Source: Diploptera punctata (lineage: Eukaryota; Arthropoda; Insecta; Blattodea; Blaberidae). Taken from it: a stretch of DNA of 64,000 bases. Both the position numbers and the translations under genes were made by a program. How positions within the stretch are numbered: the stretch's first letter is position 1; the number at the start of each line of letters is the position of its first letter. The DNA lies in NCBI GenBank assembly GCA_030220185.1, contig JASPKZ010003423.1:1-64000 (forward strand). The letters are read 5' to 3'. The notes under the pieces were generated by a model. It did not search any database. It was not told the DNA's origin and was given only the letters and a program-made list of their open reading frames with translations. Shown here one piece after another: positions 44,269-55,545 of the stretch.

Positions 44269-44559
44269 TGCATAATAAATACCACCTAGTATGTATTGTA
44301 GTTACCTTTTTATAGTGAACTGATTATTTAGTCGCAAATGTGTCACTGCCAATCGTATACGTTTGCATTATTGCCAGACTTCTCTCGTTCTCTATCGCTA
44401 TAGATGATACTAATATGCAGATTAATGATGTTTTTTGTTAATAGCAGATTTATATTGTACTTTCTTAATATAAACTCTCTCTTCATATATGCAATATGCC
44501 TGTTTTTAATTAAAAGAGGGACTTGTGTGTGTGTATATATATATAAGTTGCAGGTTTTC

Positions 44560-44765
44560 GCGGATATAAGTATGAATAAGAAAGTTTTCTTAGGTTTTCC
44601 GCGTCTTGGATTCAAGTTCGGCCTCAGGCCACTGATTCCGACGTTTCGGCATGATCCCACATGCCATTATCAAGGAATGATAAGTTCGAGTCACAGGTTT
44701 AGGTCTTGTATAATTAAACAAATAGAGTTTTCGCTGTGGTCCGTTTCCGAAGACGTAAAGGTTTA
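44560..44765 (-). mobile_element. Penelope-like terminal-repeat fragment with hammerhead-like motif
   Basis: 'ggttttcgcggatataagt', 'ttccgcgtcttggattcaag' and 'ccgacgtttcggcatgatcc' resemble Penelope-like terminal repeats. No ORF. The ribozyme-like part is annotated separately. Confidence 0.5.
44639..44676 (-). ncRNA. Degenerate hammerhead-like motif
   Basis: Minus strand: 'ccttgataat' in place of CUGANGA, strong stem II 'ggcatg'...'catgcc', then GAAAC. The altered first core segment means catalysis is unlikely. Confidence 0.4.
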
Positions 44766-44798
44766 GTTCTTATGTAGTTAAACACTGAAAACTGAAGG

Positions 44799-44802
<4 letters not shown>

Positions 44803-44857
<55 letters not shown>

Positions 44858-44872
44858 TAGATAGATAGATAG
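44803..44872. repeat. (AT)n-(AG)n-(ATAG)n compound microsatellite
   Basis: AT, then AG, then GATA repeats in series. Confidence 0.95.
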
Positions 44873-44984
44873 AACAATAATATCCAAAAACATGGGACTT
44901 TCACTGTTATGAAGGTAAAAAAATAATTCTTTCTCTAGAACATATAGCCTACCGGAAATTCAATATTCCATGCTTCCCGGATGG

Positions 44985-45024
<40 letters not shown>
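44985..45024. repeat. 40-nt poly(A) tract
   Basis: Uninterrupted run of A. No recognisable retroposed sequence immediately upstream. Confidence 0.95.
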
Positions 45025-45026
<2 letters not shown>

Positions 45027-45461
45027 GTAAGCGGTGTGTTGCGAGTTCTCATCTAGGCAACAACACGGGGCAGACAAACCAAGGCATTAATAGCGTAAGT
45101 GCTTGTACAAAATCCAGCTTCGTCTGTCATTAAATTCACTCATTTTAGTAAACTGTGTTAAATGCACGCACCAATATTCGAGATTTTTATAGTAAGGTTG
45201 TAACTGCTTTCATTCTATAATACTAATCAAAATTCTTCCAAAAACTAAATTCTGAAGTAGATAGCTAGAGACGGGATAGGTTACACGAAATTAACTACTA
45301 AAGATAAATAATATATCAACTTGCACTTTCATGGCGTAATTTTCCCCAGGATTTACTCCATTTTCTGACCTATGAAATAAACCACCTTCATTTAGCGAAT
45401 TCCGAAGGAATGAAGCTATTAAATTGTTCCCATGAAAATATCTAGCACACACCGTATAGGC

Positions 45462-45463
<2 letters not shown>

Positions 45464-45489
<26 letters not shown>
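45464..45489. repeat. (AT)n microsatellite
   Basis: Pure run directly abutting the 5' end of a SINE. Confidence 0.9.
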
Positions 45490-45492
<3 letters not shown>

Positions 45493-45798
45493 CACCGCTG
45501 TGGTAGCGTGCTGCCCTGTCATGCAGCGGGCCCGGGTTCGATTCCCGGTCGGGGCAGTTTTTCTGGGTGAGGTTTTTATCGGGGTTTTTCCTCACCTGTA
45601 TGACAAATGTTACGAAAACTTTAAGGCCCAAACGGTCCCCGAAATCATATGGCCATCATCATCATCCTTCACCGGTGTGAAAAGCAACGGGAGGCTACCA
45701 CACCTACAATTCACTAGTAAAGCTGGAAGCACAGCATGAAAATGCTATGATTGCAGTGGAAGACCTGCCCTCGGGCAGTATTGCTATGGATTGATATA
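45490..45798 (+). mobile_element. SINE family A
   Basis: 'gtccaccgctgtgg' then a short deletion (the 'tctcgagg' of box A is missing), box B 'gggttcgattccc', ending 'ggcagtattgctatggattg'. Inserted at the end of an (AT)n tract. Confidence 0.9.
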
Positions 45799-46515
45799 TG
45801 TGTGTGTCCGTTAACGCTTTGCCCACGCAATTTTCATTTTATCAGAACCAAGGTTGGCATATAGCAATGAATTAACAAACAAAAGTTCGAGTTCGTTAAC
45901 CAGCAAAATCGGAAATTGGTTGTAGGAGTTGACCCGAAACGTAAATTTAAAAATCTCTCTAGCGAACGCAATTTTCGCTGTTTTGCAACGAAACTGAGCA
46001 TGTGATATTTTAATAAAACTAGAAGGGTATTCTCCAAAAAAAAAAAAATAAATAAACAGCGAAATCCGACAATTGGAAGTAGAGGTTTACCTGATACACG
46101 AAATATTCACTGCGGTCCGACATTTTTTTAAATAAGCTGGCATTAGAAGATGAGTTTGTCCAATTTATACATTGCGTAAACAAAAAAAAAATGTATCATA
46201 AATTTGACTTGCTGAGGAATTCTTTAGTTTACGCAATTCCTGCATGACTGACTTTTATTCTTAGCCATGTGACATTATTTTTTTACCTTTAACAAAATTA
46301 ACATTGTATTCTGTACTAAATTAGAGTTTTACTCTGGTTTTATAAACTGTTTGGAATTTGAAATTCCGTAAATTTTAATATGATACAGAATCTATAATTT
46401 CTTTACTTTTGTATAATGTTGTTGAATCACTATATTCAATTTATATAAAGTTAATCATTTGCATAATTTCTGAAATTCTGATATTTATTAAGTCTATAAA
46501 TTTGTTTGGATATAT
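45799..46515. other. No gene recognised
   Basis: AT-rich with several homopolymer A runs; nothing recognisable. Confidence 0.45.
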
Positions 46516-46830
46516 ATCCACTGCGTTGTCACACAGCGAGCCCGGGTTCGATTCCCGGTCGGGACAGGCTCCTGGGTGAGTTATTTTTTCGGGATTTTTC
46601 CTCACCTGTAAGACAAATGTCAGGAAGCTTAGGGCCCAACGGTCCCCGAAAATCACGCGGCCATCATCATCATCCTTATCATTATCATCAACATCCTTCA
46701 CCGGTGTGGAAAGCAACGGGAAGCTACCACACCCATAATTCCCTACTAAAGCTGCAAAGTATATCATGAAAATGCTATGATTGCTGTAAAAGACCTGCCC
46801 TCGAGCAGAATTACTATGGATGGATTATAT
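46516..46830 (+). mobile_element. SINE family A, box A deleted
   Basis: 'atccactgcgttgtcacaca' shows the head deleted between 'tccac' and 'ttgtcac'. Box B 'gggttcgattccc' and the body are intact, tail 'attactatggatgg'. Confidence 0.88.
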
Positions 46831-47404
46831 TTAATTTCGAGGAATGAAAATTAATTTTCGCGTTTTTTTTTTCGAAAAATTCTACCAGCGGTATCGCAAT
46901 TTCGTTTTAATTTTATTTCATATTTTCAGGAAATATACTTCCAAAAGTACCAGTGAATTGTCCTATAGTTGCTAGGAATCTGAATAAATAAATAAACACA
47001 TACAATAAGCCTACAATATTCTATCAGTGTATTGATATTTGTATCAGTTGTTTGATTAATTAATTAAACCTTACCCTGTATAACAAGACATGAGTCTTCT
47101 GGATAAGTTATTGTTCCAGGGTATCCCTTGCTGTCTTTGTCTCTCATTTCCTTCCTCTCTCAACCCTATATTCTAACCAATAACTTTTATTTTGTCAACT
47201 CAACCTCATGCACAGATACCTTCAATCTCTGCACATTTCTTTGCGACTTTTTCATTGTTTATCTTGGCTTTCTGATCTACAGATTCCCCCAAACTGTTAG
47301 TCTAATAGCTCGATTATAAATAAAGTTTGTGGTCGTATTACTGGTATTGTTGAATTTTTAAATTAAATTTCTACTTATCTAAAATAATATTGTTCATTTT
47401 TTGA

Positions 47405-47960
47405 CCATAGTAAAAATATATTAAATACAAAATTGGTACTTGGTAAGTCAGTCGTCCTAAACTAAATTATTAAACTTCATCAAGTAGTCCCAATATGGAG
47501 GCCTTTCAAAAAACAATATTTCATCTTATGCATTTTAACTGGTACTGATGCTGTTGTATAAGTTGTACAACGGGTTTAGGTGTGCGGGTGTGTTCTCGTT
47601 GAGTAGGTCTGTATTCTTCGCTTCTTTAGAATTTCCATGTCTTCAAGGATGCTAATATTGTTGTTGTTATACACTCTGTGTAATACTGACATAGTATCAT
47701 CGATTTTGTCGAACTGATGACCCGTTTCTAGTAGGTCTATATGTTTGTCAAAACTTGATTTTCCTTCGTTATTAATAAAATTTTTGAAATGTTCAGAGTA
47801 TCTTGTGTTGAAATTACTTTTTTTTTTTTTACCTTTGTTGAACTTGTCGCAATTATTGCACTTTAGTTTATTCTTGTATTTATTTGTTACTTCTAATTTA
47901 GTTGCGGACTACTGATTTACCAGGTACAAATTTTGCATTTAACATCTTATTACATAACCT
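47405..47960 (-). mobile_element. Penelope-like element fragment bounded by inverted repeats
   Basis: Left 'aaaattggtacttggtaagtc' and right inverse ('gatttaccaggtacaaatttt') enclose a GIY-YIG ORF piece. The same repeat occurs alone at 35686-35780. Confidence 0.65.
47500..47900 (-). pseudogene. GIY-YIG endonuclease C-terminal fragment
   Basis: Minus strand: 'NKYKNKLKCNNCDKFNKGKK', 'NFNTRYSEHFKNFINNEG', 'FDKHIDLLETGHQFDKIDDT', 'ISILEDMEILKK'. The 'KCNNCDK' spacer and the 'RYSEH...H.LETGH' pattern are those of Penelope-like endonucleases. The YIG motif is replaced by a lysine-rich run from a poly-A/T slip, so the copy is inactive. Confidence 0.75.
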
Positions 47961-48244
47961 CAACGGTGCTTTAAAATTAATTTTAAAAGTGTTGATTCAT
48001 AGTAAAAAATCACAGCATTTACTTTATAAATTCTCTTAAACATAAGATTTTATTTTTCAATTCTACCAGTGTGTCATTTCGACATTTGTGGTATTCTCTA
48101 GTGGCATTGGCCTATTGTAAACCAATTCAGAGGTTAGGGCCCCTGGAAGGCGAGATTATGTGCTCCAATTTTATGTTGGGTGATGATAATGATGCGCTAC
48201 GAGAGGCTTTTTCCTAAATTTAATCTAATGAGGTGAATATAATA

Positions 48245-48415
48245 ATTATGCAAATGATGGCCAGATGGTGTTCGAGGACAGTTTCAGCCTTAAAGTATCC
48301 TGACATTTGTGTAACAGGTGAGGAAAACCTCACTCAGGAAACTTGTTCTGATCGGGTATCGAACCTGGGCCCGCTGCGTGACACGGTCGCTCGCTACCTC
48401 TAGACCACAACGGTT
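48245..48415 (-). mobile_element. SINE family A, diverged 5' half
   Basis: 'tgacatttgtgtaacaggtg', 'gatcgggtatcgaacctggg' and 'gctacctctagaccacaacgg'. The 3' half is absent. Confidence 0.75.
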
Positions 48416-48884
48416 AAATTATTTTGAAAAAGAAAGTACTCATTAGAAATACAAAAAGTAAAGTTCTTGGAGAAAGCTAAATCATGTCTACAACATCATT
48501 GTGGAAATGCCGTTTATGATGATGTACTCAGGTACAAGCGGTGACATAAGTATTTCCTGGTACTGTTTTGTCTATATTTTACCAATCTGGGATTTTCTCT
48601 TCACACAGAAAGTTGGAATATTTTTTCAAATGTTTTTATTTTCCATGAATATCATTATTTGGCATTTTTCGCAAAATTAGTATATTTCATTTTAATTGAA
48701 ATTTTCGCCATAATTAGTATAAAAATATTGATGTTTTACAAGCCACAATCACATGATTCATCAAGATATATTTAATTAGCTTTATTCTTGTGTCGTTTTT
48801 ATTGTTTACACGAAAAAAAAGAGTATTTCTATGTATAAAAAATACGTTCATAAATTCAAGATGAGGATTTAAAATACCGTACCT

Positions 48885-48960
48885 CGCCCGGAACCGAACC
48901 GAGGCCTGCGTAGTGGAGGGTCTCGGCAATGGACTCTTTACATTAATTTTCGCGATTTGT
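48885..48960 (-). mobile_element. tRNA-like SINE head
   Basis: Minus strand: 'cctcggttcggttccgggcg' (box B-like), preceded by 'ggcctgcgtag'/'gccgagaccctcc'-type sequence. Weak, single copy. Confidence 0.35.
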
Positions 48961-49689
48961 CCTATTAGACTAGAATTACGTAACTTGAGGAAACAACTAT
49001 TACCTCTCTCTTTCAAAGCATAAGTGTTTTTTAAAAATGTTGAAAAGGTAACCTAAACACACCTTCTTAGATCAGGGTAAATTCAATACACTTTTTAGGC
49101 ATATATTGATGAGTTCCTACACTCATAGTTGCATGATAAATATGACATGTTTTATTTACAATAAAGTAAACCCTCAATTGGTGTTGGACGTAATGCCAGG
49201 TGCAGGGATAGGATAGGATGAAAACTATCATTGATGTCTGTGATATACGAGGATGCCGGCTGGCCACGCCTATTGCATCACCGGAACCGATTAAATTAAA
49301 CAAAATGGTTAACATAAATATAGATAAGAGGTGAAGACAGAAGAAGCCGAGAAAAGACTGCCCTAGCTCCGATTCGTCCATCAAGAACCCCACATGGATG
49401 CGAAGTTTCGACCCGGAGGTGCAGGGCGAGTGTGTACATGCGCCACGGAGTCGCCTTTATTTATTTATTTATTTACATGCCTGTATAACAACACATTATT
49501 ACAGTTAGTATTACAAGCACTTAATATATAATTATAAAAAATAGTAATAATTTACATTTAGACACTAACACATTAAATAATTCTTTCCTTAGTTCTATTT
49601 CTTCTTTTGTATGCATTCTTATGTGCCTCCCGTCTCCCGGGCCTTACAGGAACACGATTGTCGGAAGATGATCTAAACTATGGATCTAA

Positions 49690-49790
49690 ATAACCAACGA
49701 GAAAATGTTCTGCCTAATCCGGTATTTGAACCCAAGATCTCCAGCTTTGCGCACTGACACACTACTATTGTGCTACTTAGGCAATTCAGG
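49690..49790 (-). mobile_element. tRNA-like SINE head
   Basis: Minus strand: 'gcctaagtagcacaatagta' (box A) and 'cttgggttcaaataccgg' (box B) about 40 bp apart, with 'attaggcagaac' after. The spacing fits a pol III promoter. Confidence 0.5.
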
Positions 49791-50063
49791 AAAAAACACA
49801 AATTTTCTGCTGTATGAAATCCACGCCGAAATGTTTATCTTTGGTTGTATTAACTATTGAATGAGAACACCATGGATAAATACATTATTTTCAATACTAA
49901 GTTCATATGGATCACATAGCCTGTATATATTTTCTGATAACACAAGAACTTGGAGAGCCTCTCCGGATCAGAGATCAGCATTGAAGTGGCCCTCCGAAAC
50001 GATACGGACATTTAATATAATACACACCATTCATTCTTAGAATCATACCAAAGAATCGAATTT

Positions 50064-50222
50064 CATATGGATGGTTTGTTGTCCAAATGGTGATGGTGGA
50101 CTATTTAGGCCTTAAAGTTTCCTGACATTTGTCTTTAGGCGAGGAAAAAAAAAACTGAAAAAACCTCGCTCAAGGAACTTGTCCCGAATTGTCTAAGCCA
50201 ATGACGTTACTACTAAATCACA
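50064..50222 (-). mobile_element. SINE family A-related, strongly diverged
   Basis: 'aggccttaaagtttcctgac' running into 'atttgtct', 'cctcgctcaaggaacttgtcccg'. Box B is lost and the head reads 'gttactactaaatcacaaag'. May be an old A copy or a sister family. Confidence 0.5.
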
Positions 50223-50259
50223 AAGGTGAAGAACATATAAATAATAAGTAAATAAATAA

Positions 50260-50500
50260 GGACATTTAGTAGATATAGTCTTGGTACCATTGGGGAATGA
50301 AAGATGTGCATGGAAGCTTCTTGTAGAAAAACCAGAGGGAAAACGCCCAGTTGGTAGACCAAGAATAAAGTGAGAGAATAACATTAACTATGATTTGAGG
50401 GAAGTAGATTATACAGGGAATGATTGGAAAATATTAGCTCAGGATAGCGATGTGTGGAGAGCTTATGTCCGTGCGGCAATGAACCTACGGGTTCGATAGT
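50260..50500 (+). pseudogene. LINE ORF C-terminus
   Basis: 'LVEKPEGKRPVGRPRIK', stop, 'NINYDLREVDYTGNDWKIL', 'DSDVWRAYVRAAMNLRVR' and a natural stop near 50500. This is the C-terminal end of a LINE ORF ('GKRP.GRPR..W...DLREV......DRD.WRAYVRAAMNLR'). The stop after RPRIK is a single change. 5'-truncated. Confidence 0.8.
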
Positions 50501-51144
50501 GCCAGTGAGTTATAAATATAATAGTTGAGTTAGAGTTAGTCTCCTACTATTTTTTATGCTACAATGATAAGATCACTCCTCTACCTGTGTCAATGAGTCA
50601 ATCTGTTGTCAACTTGGAATATTCCAGACTTCCTCAAATGTTCAGGCACACTTTCTTGGATGACAATCAACATTAGTGTTGATGTATAACTGCATTTGCT
50701 GACGAATGTTCAATAGTACATTTTTCAACAAGTATTTTACATCCAGGAATGTCTATGTAGCTGGGACCCAAGTTAGATTGTAAATGTCACATGTTGTCCA
50801 TTGTCAATGTGGATTGTCTGCAGTGAAGTACAATGAAATCTTGTTTCTTGTTATAAATTTAGCACCAAAACAGTAAATTTCCGGACGTAGGTTCTTCATT
50901 CAGACGTTATCTAAAACTCGGAGAAGGGAAATAGAACCTCTGGATCGTTCTATAAAATATAGAATTCTGCAGACTTTGATTAATTTTAATTCCATGTTAT
51001 GGTGTTGTCAGTTCTACATATAATAGATTTACTATTGCTAGAGAATAAAGTATGCTACAATGGACGATACCTATGACAAGGGGTCCTAAATATGCTAGAA
51101 CCATATCAGGTGAAATTATTGTCGCACAAATATATTTTTCTCCA

Positions 51145-51470
51145 AGCCCGACAGGCCCTTGGCCTACCTGCCGGCTACTGCCTCGCATCCACATGTGTTA
51201 ATCACAGTGGTAAACGATCACCTACCCAGTGTACGGGTGACATGTGGTCAGCATGTCGGTTTCCCTAGCCGTTATAGCTGGTCTTCTCAACCTGGAGTCG
51301 CTACTTATTGTACTACCCAAATGCCTCACGATGCTGGGTGGACACCGGTCCCATACTGGTCGAAATTCCACGAGAAAATGCCTTCCCCCATGGGGGTTAG
51401 AACCAGCGCAAGTCCCGTAGCTCTGCGCCAAGGCTTCTTGCCTTAACCACTCGGCTACGGCGCGGGACGA
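51145..51470 (-). mobile_element. SINE family B, full copy
   Basis: 'agcccgacaggcccttggcc' to 'actcggctacggcgcgggac'. Box A complement intact; box B complement slightly changed ('ggttagaaccagc'). Confidence 0.88.
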
Positions 51471-51744
51471 TATATTTTTCACTGACCCAAAATATGTTAC
51501 TTTTATTTCGAAATTTCTATTTTACATTTGTATTTTTTTTTTCAGGTTGGTGTTATATCTGGCTGTTTTACTCATATCTATGACGTTTTAAATTGAAAAT
51601 TAACATTTTTTAGGTAAGACAAAATGTCCCCTATCACATTCATCTAAATAATTGCATATCACTTTAAGTTCTTTGAATTCAATCAGGGATGTAACGATGA
51701 TGCTATTGCAATGATATTATGTGGAATTCAAAATATGTACAAAA

Positions 51745-51890
51745 CTAGATGATTGCACGGCGTTACTCGGGTATTTATTTATCTCAATCAGCTTAGTGAC
51801 TCCAAAAACTATGGATTCCACACTAATGTCGATTAATTTGAAAATATTATTATCGTCCTTAGGAAATATAGGCCTACAAAACTTTAAGGA

Positions 51891-51895
<5 letters not shown>
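51745..51895 (-). mobile_element. Helitron-like 3' end
   Basis: Minus strand ends 'cccgagtaacgccgtgcaat' then 'catctagt', i.e. a GC-rich hairpin followed by CTAGT, as at 5373. Upstream matches the 39885-40260 repeat. Confidence 0.5.

Positions 51896-51896
<1 letters not shown>

Positions 51897-51944
<48 letters not shown>
51897..51944. repeat. (AT)n microsatellite
   Basis: Pure TA run of about 48 bp. Confidence 0.95.
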
Positions 51945-51949
<5 letters not shown>

Positions 51950-51951
<2 letters not shown>

Positions 51952-52075
51952 CTATAATATCCAAATAAAGAAGCGTCACTGTTATAAAGTAAAAATATGC
52001 TTTTTAATTTGCTTACTTGTTATAGGAGCAACTAGATGACAGTGGAGACAGAGTTCTCTGCTACCCCTCGTAATA
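51950..52075 (+). repeat. Dispersed repeat E, copy 2
   Basis: Matches 16060-16180 from 'gcgtcactgttataaagta' to 'ctgctacccct'. Confidence 0.6.
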
Positions 52076-52119
52076 GAGAATATAATATACATGTTTGAAA
52101 AATAAATGTTTGTACTCGA

Positions 52120-52200
52120 TTTGCTTGGTGGCGTAATAAGTAGCGCACTGGAGTACCAATCCAAAGGTCCGGGTTCATATCCCGTCCAAGCATTTATTTT
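52120..52200 (+). mobile_element. tRNA-like SINE head
   Basis: 'tggtggcgtaataagtagcg' (box A-like) and 'cgggttcatatcccg' (box B), then an AT-rich tail. No acceptor stem found. Confidence 0.5.
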
Positions 52201-53109
52201 TCTTATTATATCATATATATGGCCTACATTTAATGATAGGCCCTATACACGTCTATCATTCTGTATGGGACTCGGCGTTAAGCGAGCCCAAAGAAAAATG
52301 AATTTGGGCTCTTTTTGTTATTGCCGCTAAAACAACCAATAAGCTAATCAATTCCATTTCTAAACTATTCCTTATACAATCTAAATAATAAATACAATTT
52401 CGTCTTCCAAAATTCAATATCGAAGCAATGGCTCAACGTTTGTTATTTCTGGTGAAACAAAACGGATATTGTAATTTTAATATCTGACACTATCGGATAC
52501 CAACATGGGGAAAGACCAGTGCTTACACCAGGGTAGCTTGCTGCCGAGTGTAGAGAGTATTATATTTGTCTGTGTAGTAATCGAATATACTTTCATTAGA
52601 TCTAAGACTTTATGTTCTTTATACTAAAACATTTACATTTTCCGCATCTTTGATTTTGCACCTTATATTTGGAAATGCACAGCATAACACCCTGTATAAG
52701 CAAGTATTAAAGAGAAGAACAGTAAGATCAAATATGTCAGAACAACTCATGATTATAAACCTTTCAGTAGTTTATTATCGTGCTACAGTAATATGAATCG
52801 TTTTAAAGACGAATATTTTATGATTTGGTCAACGACTATCTTCATTCACACCCACAACAAGAAAGTGAGGAGGTATACGCCCAGACGAGGTCTCCATCCA
52901 AGTTCTCATGTCTTACTTTTATTTGTTTGTTTGTGTGAATAAATAAGGCGTCCATTGTCCTCAACCCGCCCGGCAGCTTTTACAATATTTAAATCAATTA
53001 CTCGAGGGAGGGCGTAATTGCGAGTGCACAATAATTATATTACTACCGTGTCACTCTGATTAACGCTTTATGTGTAATACTCAACAAGCAGCGTTCCTTT
53101 GCATCCATT

Positions 53110-53710
53110 AATTAATTGCTCTATAAAATTCAAATACCTAGGAACAATGATTACAAACAGAATCAAATTAAAAACCGTAAGAGCTAAAATAATTCTGGAG
53201 GGGAAACCCGTTGAACATGTGAACCATTTTAAATACCTGGGTTATGAAATCTCCTATTTTAAAAATGAAGATCTTTTTAACAAACTTAATAAATTTGATT
53301 ATTTAAAAATACAAGAAAGGAATCAAAAACTAAAATTGTATAAAGCTGTGGCAGTCCTCTTACTGTTGTATGTTACTGAAATTTGGGTTTTAACAAAGCA
53401 GCTGAAATGAGATTTCTGAGAAGTGTAGCTGGCTGCAATCTTCTAAATAAAAGAAAAAGTGAAAATATTAGAAATGAGCTAAATATTTTTAAACTTTTAG
53501 ACAACATAATCTAGAAAAACTGGAAAAAACGTTTTCAAGGAATGAAAGATGAACGCATACCAAAAAGTATACTTAATTACAAACCAAAAGGAGACGGGAA
53601 TGTTGGTAGACTAAAAAAGAGATGGATTCAACTTTTTGAATGAGAATGTATGAGACCGGAAGAAGCCATATGGGCTTAATCCGTGAATGTTGATGATGAT
53701 GATGATCAAA
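53110..53710 (+). pseudogene. LINE RT C-terminal region with (GAT)n tail
   Basis: 'FKYLGTMITNRIKL', then a second RT-end block 'VNHFKYLGYEISYF', 'LKLYKAVAVLLLLYVTEIW', a frameshift, 'AAEMRFLRSVAGCNLLNKRK', 'NIRNELNIFKLLDN', 'QGMKDERIPKSILNYKPKG' and 'VGRLKKRW', ending with 'aatccgtgaatgttgatgatg'. The 'FKYLG' block occurs twice, from two different codings, which suggests two fused copies. Confidence 0.85.
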
Positions 53711-53754
53711 TTAAAAAATAAATAAAAGGTCGCTTCCAACGACCAGCCGGTCTG

Positions 53755-53890
53755 CAGCCAACAGTTGAGTTCACAGAGAGCAAACGGAATCTCCTCAGGA
53801 TGTCTACCGCAGTAGTAGACGAAACATCGAGTTTCAATTAAACTGGACCACGGTCATTTAGCCCTGAAGACCAACCAATAATCAAGGCAC
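53755..53890 (+). mobile_element. Penelope-like terminal fragment with hammerhead-like motif
   Basis: 'ctcctcaggatgtctaccgc' ... 'agtagacgaaacatcgag' followed by 'ctggaccacggtcatttagc' and 'gccctgaagaccaacc' resembles a Penelope-like terminal repeat. No ORF. Confidence 0.5.
53793..53830 (+). ncRNA. Degenerate hammerhead-like motif
   Basis: CTCAGGA (CUGANGA with G5 changed to C), perfect stem II 'gtctac'/'gtagac', then GAAAC. The changed G5 is one of the invariant core bases, so self-cleavage should be lost. Confidence 0.45.
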
Positions 53891-54364
53891 AGGCCGTGAA
53901 AGGCCAACATTTTACGTACCGTAGAATATCTAATTCACTGCTTAATCAGTTATGTTATTACATTTTCTTAGAAAAAGCCTTGTAGCCTGAAAAAAATACG
54001 AAGAAAGAAAATGAAGTGTTAGGGAATGAAGTGAAGAACGAATATATTTCGAAAACTCAGAAAAGGAAACAAATAAAAAATACTTATTTTGATAAATAGT
54101 GTTACAATATTTAATGCTTTTACTGAAAAGAAGGGTGTCAGTTTGATTAACGACTAGGGACGTGGAGATGAATGCTGAATAGAGTGCCGGGAAGAAACCT
54201 CTGTTTTGGAACACAAATGTCCTTTAAGCAAGGACAGACATTCTAATTAACATATTTCTCAAGATTCAAGAAAATAAAATCGTGGTTTATAACTATTACA
54301 TCTCTTGGAAAACTTAGTGCTGCTACTAACTTGTTTCTTCTATTATTAATAATAAAAATATGGT

Positions 54365-54365
<1 letters not shown>

Positions 54366-54428
<63 letters not shown>

Positions 54429-54506
54429 CATGCGTACATACATGCGTACGTACATGCGGACGTACATACGTACATACATACATAAGTACGTACGTACATG
54501 CATACA
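54366..54506. repeat. (AC)n-(AT)n-(GTAC/ATAC)n compound microsatellite
   Basis: CA repeats, TA repeats, then degenerate 'cgtacatacatg' repeats. Confidence 0.95.
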
Positions 54507-54551
54507 TGATTACATAACATAACATAGCCTACATACATATCGAATAAGCTT

Positions 54552-54901
54552 CCATCCATCCATAGTAATTCTGCCCGAAGGCAGGTCCTTCATTGCAATC
54601 ATAGCATTTTCAAGCTATGCTTGCAGCTTTACTAGGGAATTATAGGTGTGGTAGTTTCCCATTGCTTTCCACACCGACGAAGGATGGTGATGATGATAAT
54701 AATAATGAGAAGGATGATGATGATGATGGCCATATGATTTCGGGGATCGTTTGGGCCTTAAAAGTTTTCCTGACATTTGTCTTACAGGCGAGGAAAACCC
54801 CCGATAAAAACCTCACCCAGAAAAACTACACCGACCGGGAATCGAACCCGGGCCCGCTGCGTGACAAGGCAGCACATTACCTCGAGACCACAGCGGTGGA
54901 C
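54552..54901 (-). mobile_element. SINE family A, full copy
   Basis: 'ccatccatccatagtaattc' to 'gaccacagcggtggac', with an expanded GAT/AAT stretch at 54685-54728. Box B complement 'gggaatcgaaccc'. Confidence 0.92.
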
Positions 54902-55265
54902 ACCGAATACGCTTAGGGGTGGTTAATTGAAGGCCGTGTTTATTCAATTAACTTCACAAATGTTTACACACACGAGATACTTGGGAACAATATTTAGTTG
55001 GTTAGATATGGAGTTGTTGAGGATGTGAACTTTCAACTGGTGGAACGTCGCCCATGAGTGTCAGAGATGGAGATCATTCCTCCGAACAAGCTAGTCCCAA
55101 CTCCCTGATGATGATACTGAAGTTTATGCAAAATTTCAAATTGACTTCATTTATTTGATAATAATATAAAATTATTATGAAATTCACGAGTTAGCTTTAT
55201 GAACTAGACGATATGTTTAATACATAAACACACGGGTTGATAATAAAACCGTTTTTGCATGAGTA

Positions 55266-55545
55266 AAAGGTAAAGTAAAGTATTCCCACTACAGGCCTCA
55301 AGAGGCCCTTGGGGTAGTAGGAGGTTAAGGCTCCCACCTTTTCTGGACAATCGGCACTTGATGTCAGCCGGGTTGCCAGCCCTGCGCGACGGCCGCCTTT
55401 ACCCCCAAAACAAGCGTCTCGTACTCATTTCCTCAGAGGCTGAGTCGACCCCAGGGCCATAGTGACGCCAGAAGGTTTGGGTCAGTTTAAAAATCCAGAC
55501 CCCACCGGGACTTGAACCCTCGACCTTCCGGCTTGTAGCAGTAGC
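55266..55545 (-). mobile_element. SINE family C
   Basis: Inverted match to 17733: 'aagtaaagtattcccactac', 'aggaggttaaggctcccacc', 'gactcagcctctg'-side body and 'gggacttgaaccctcgacct'. The box A end is missing. Confidence 0.85.

Noticed and set aside
44985..45024. Poly(A) tail of a processed pseudogene
   Set aside because: The ~100 bases upstream show no coding or SINE/LINE sequence, and no target duplication was seen.
54243..54559. Frames with Tyr/Val/Cys/Met repeats
   Set aside because: Translation of a compound microsatellite.
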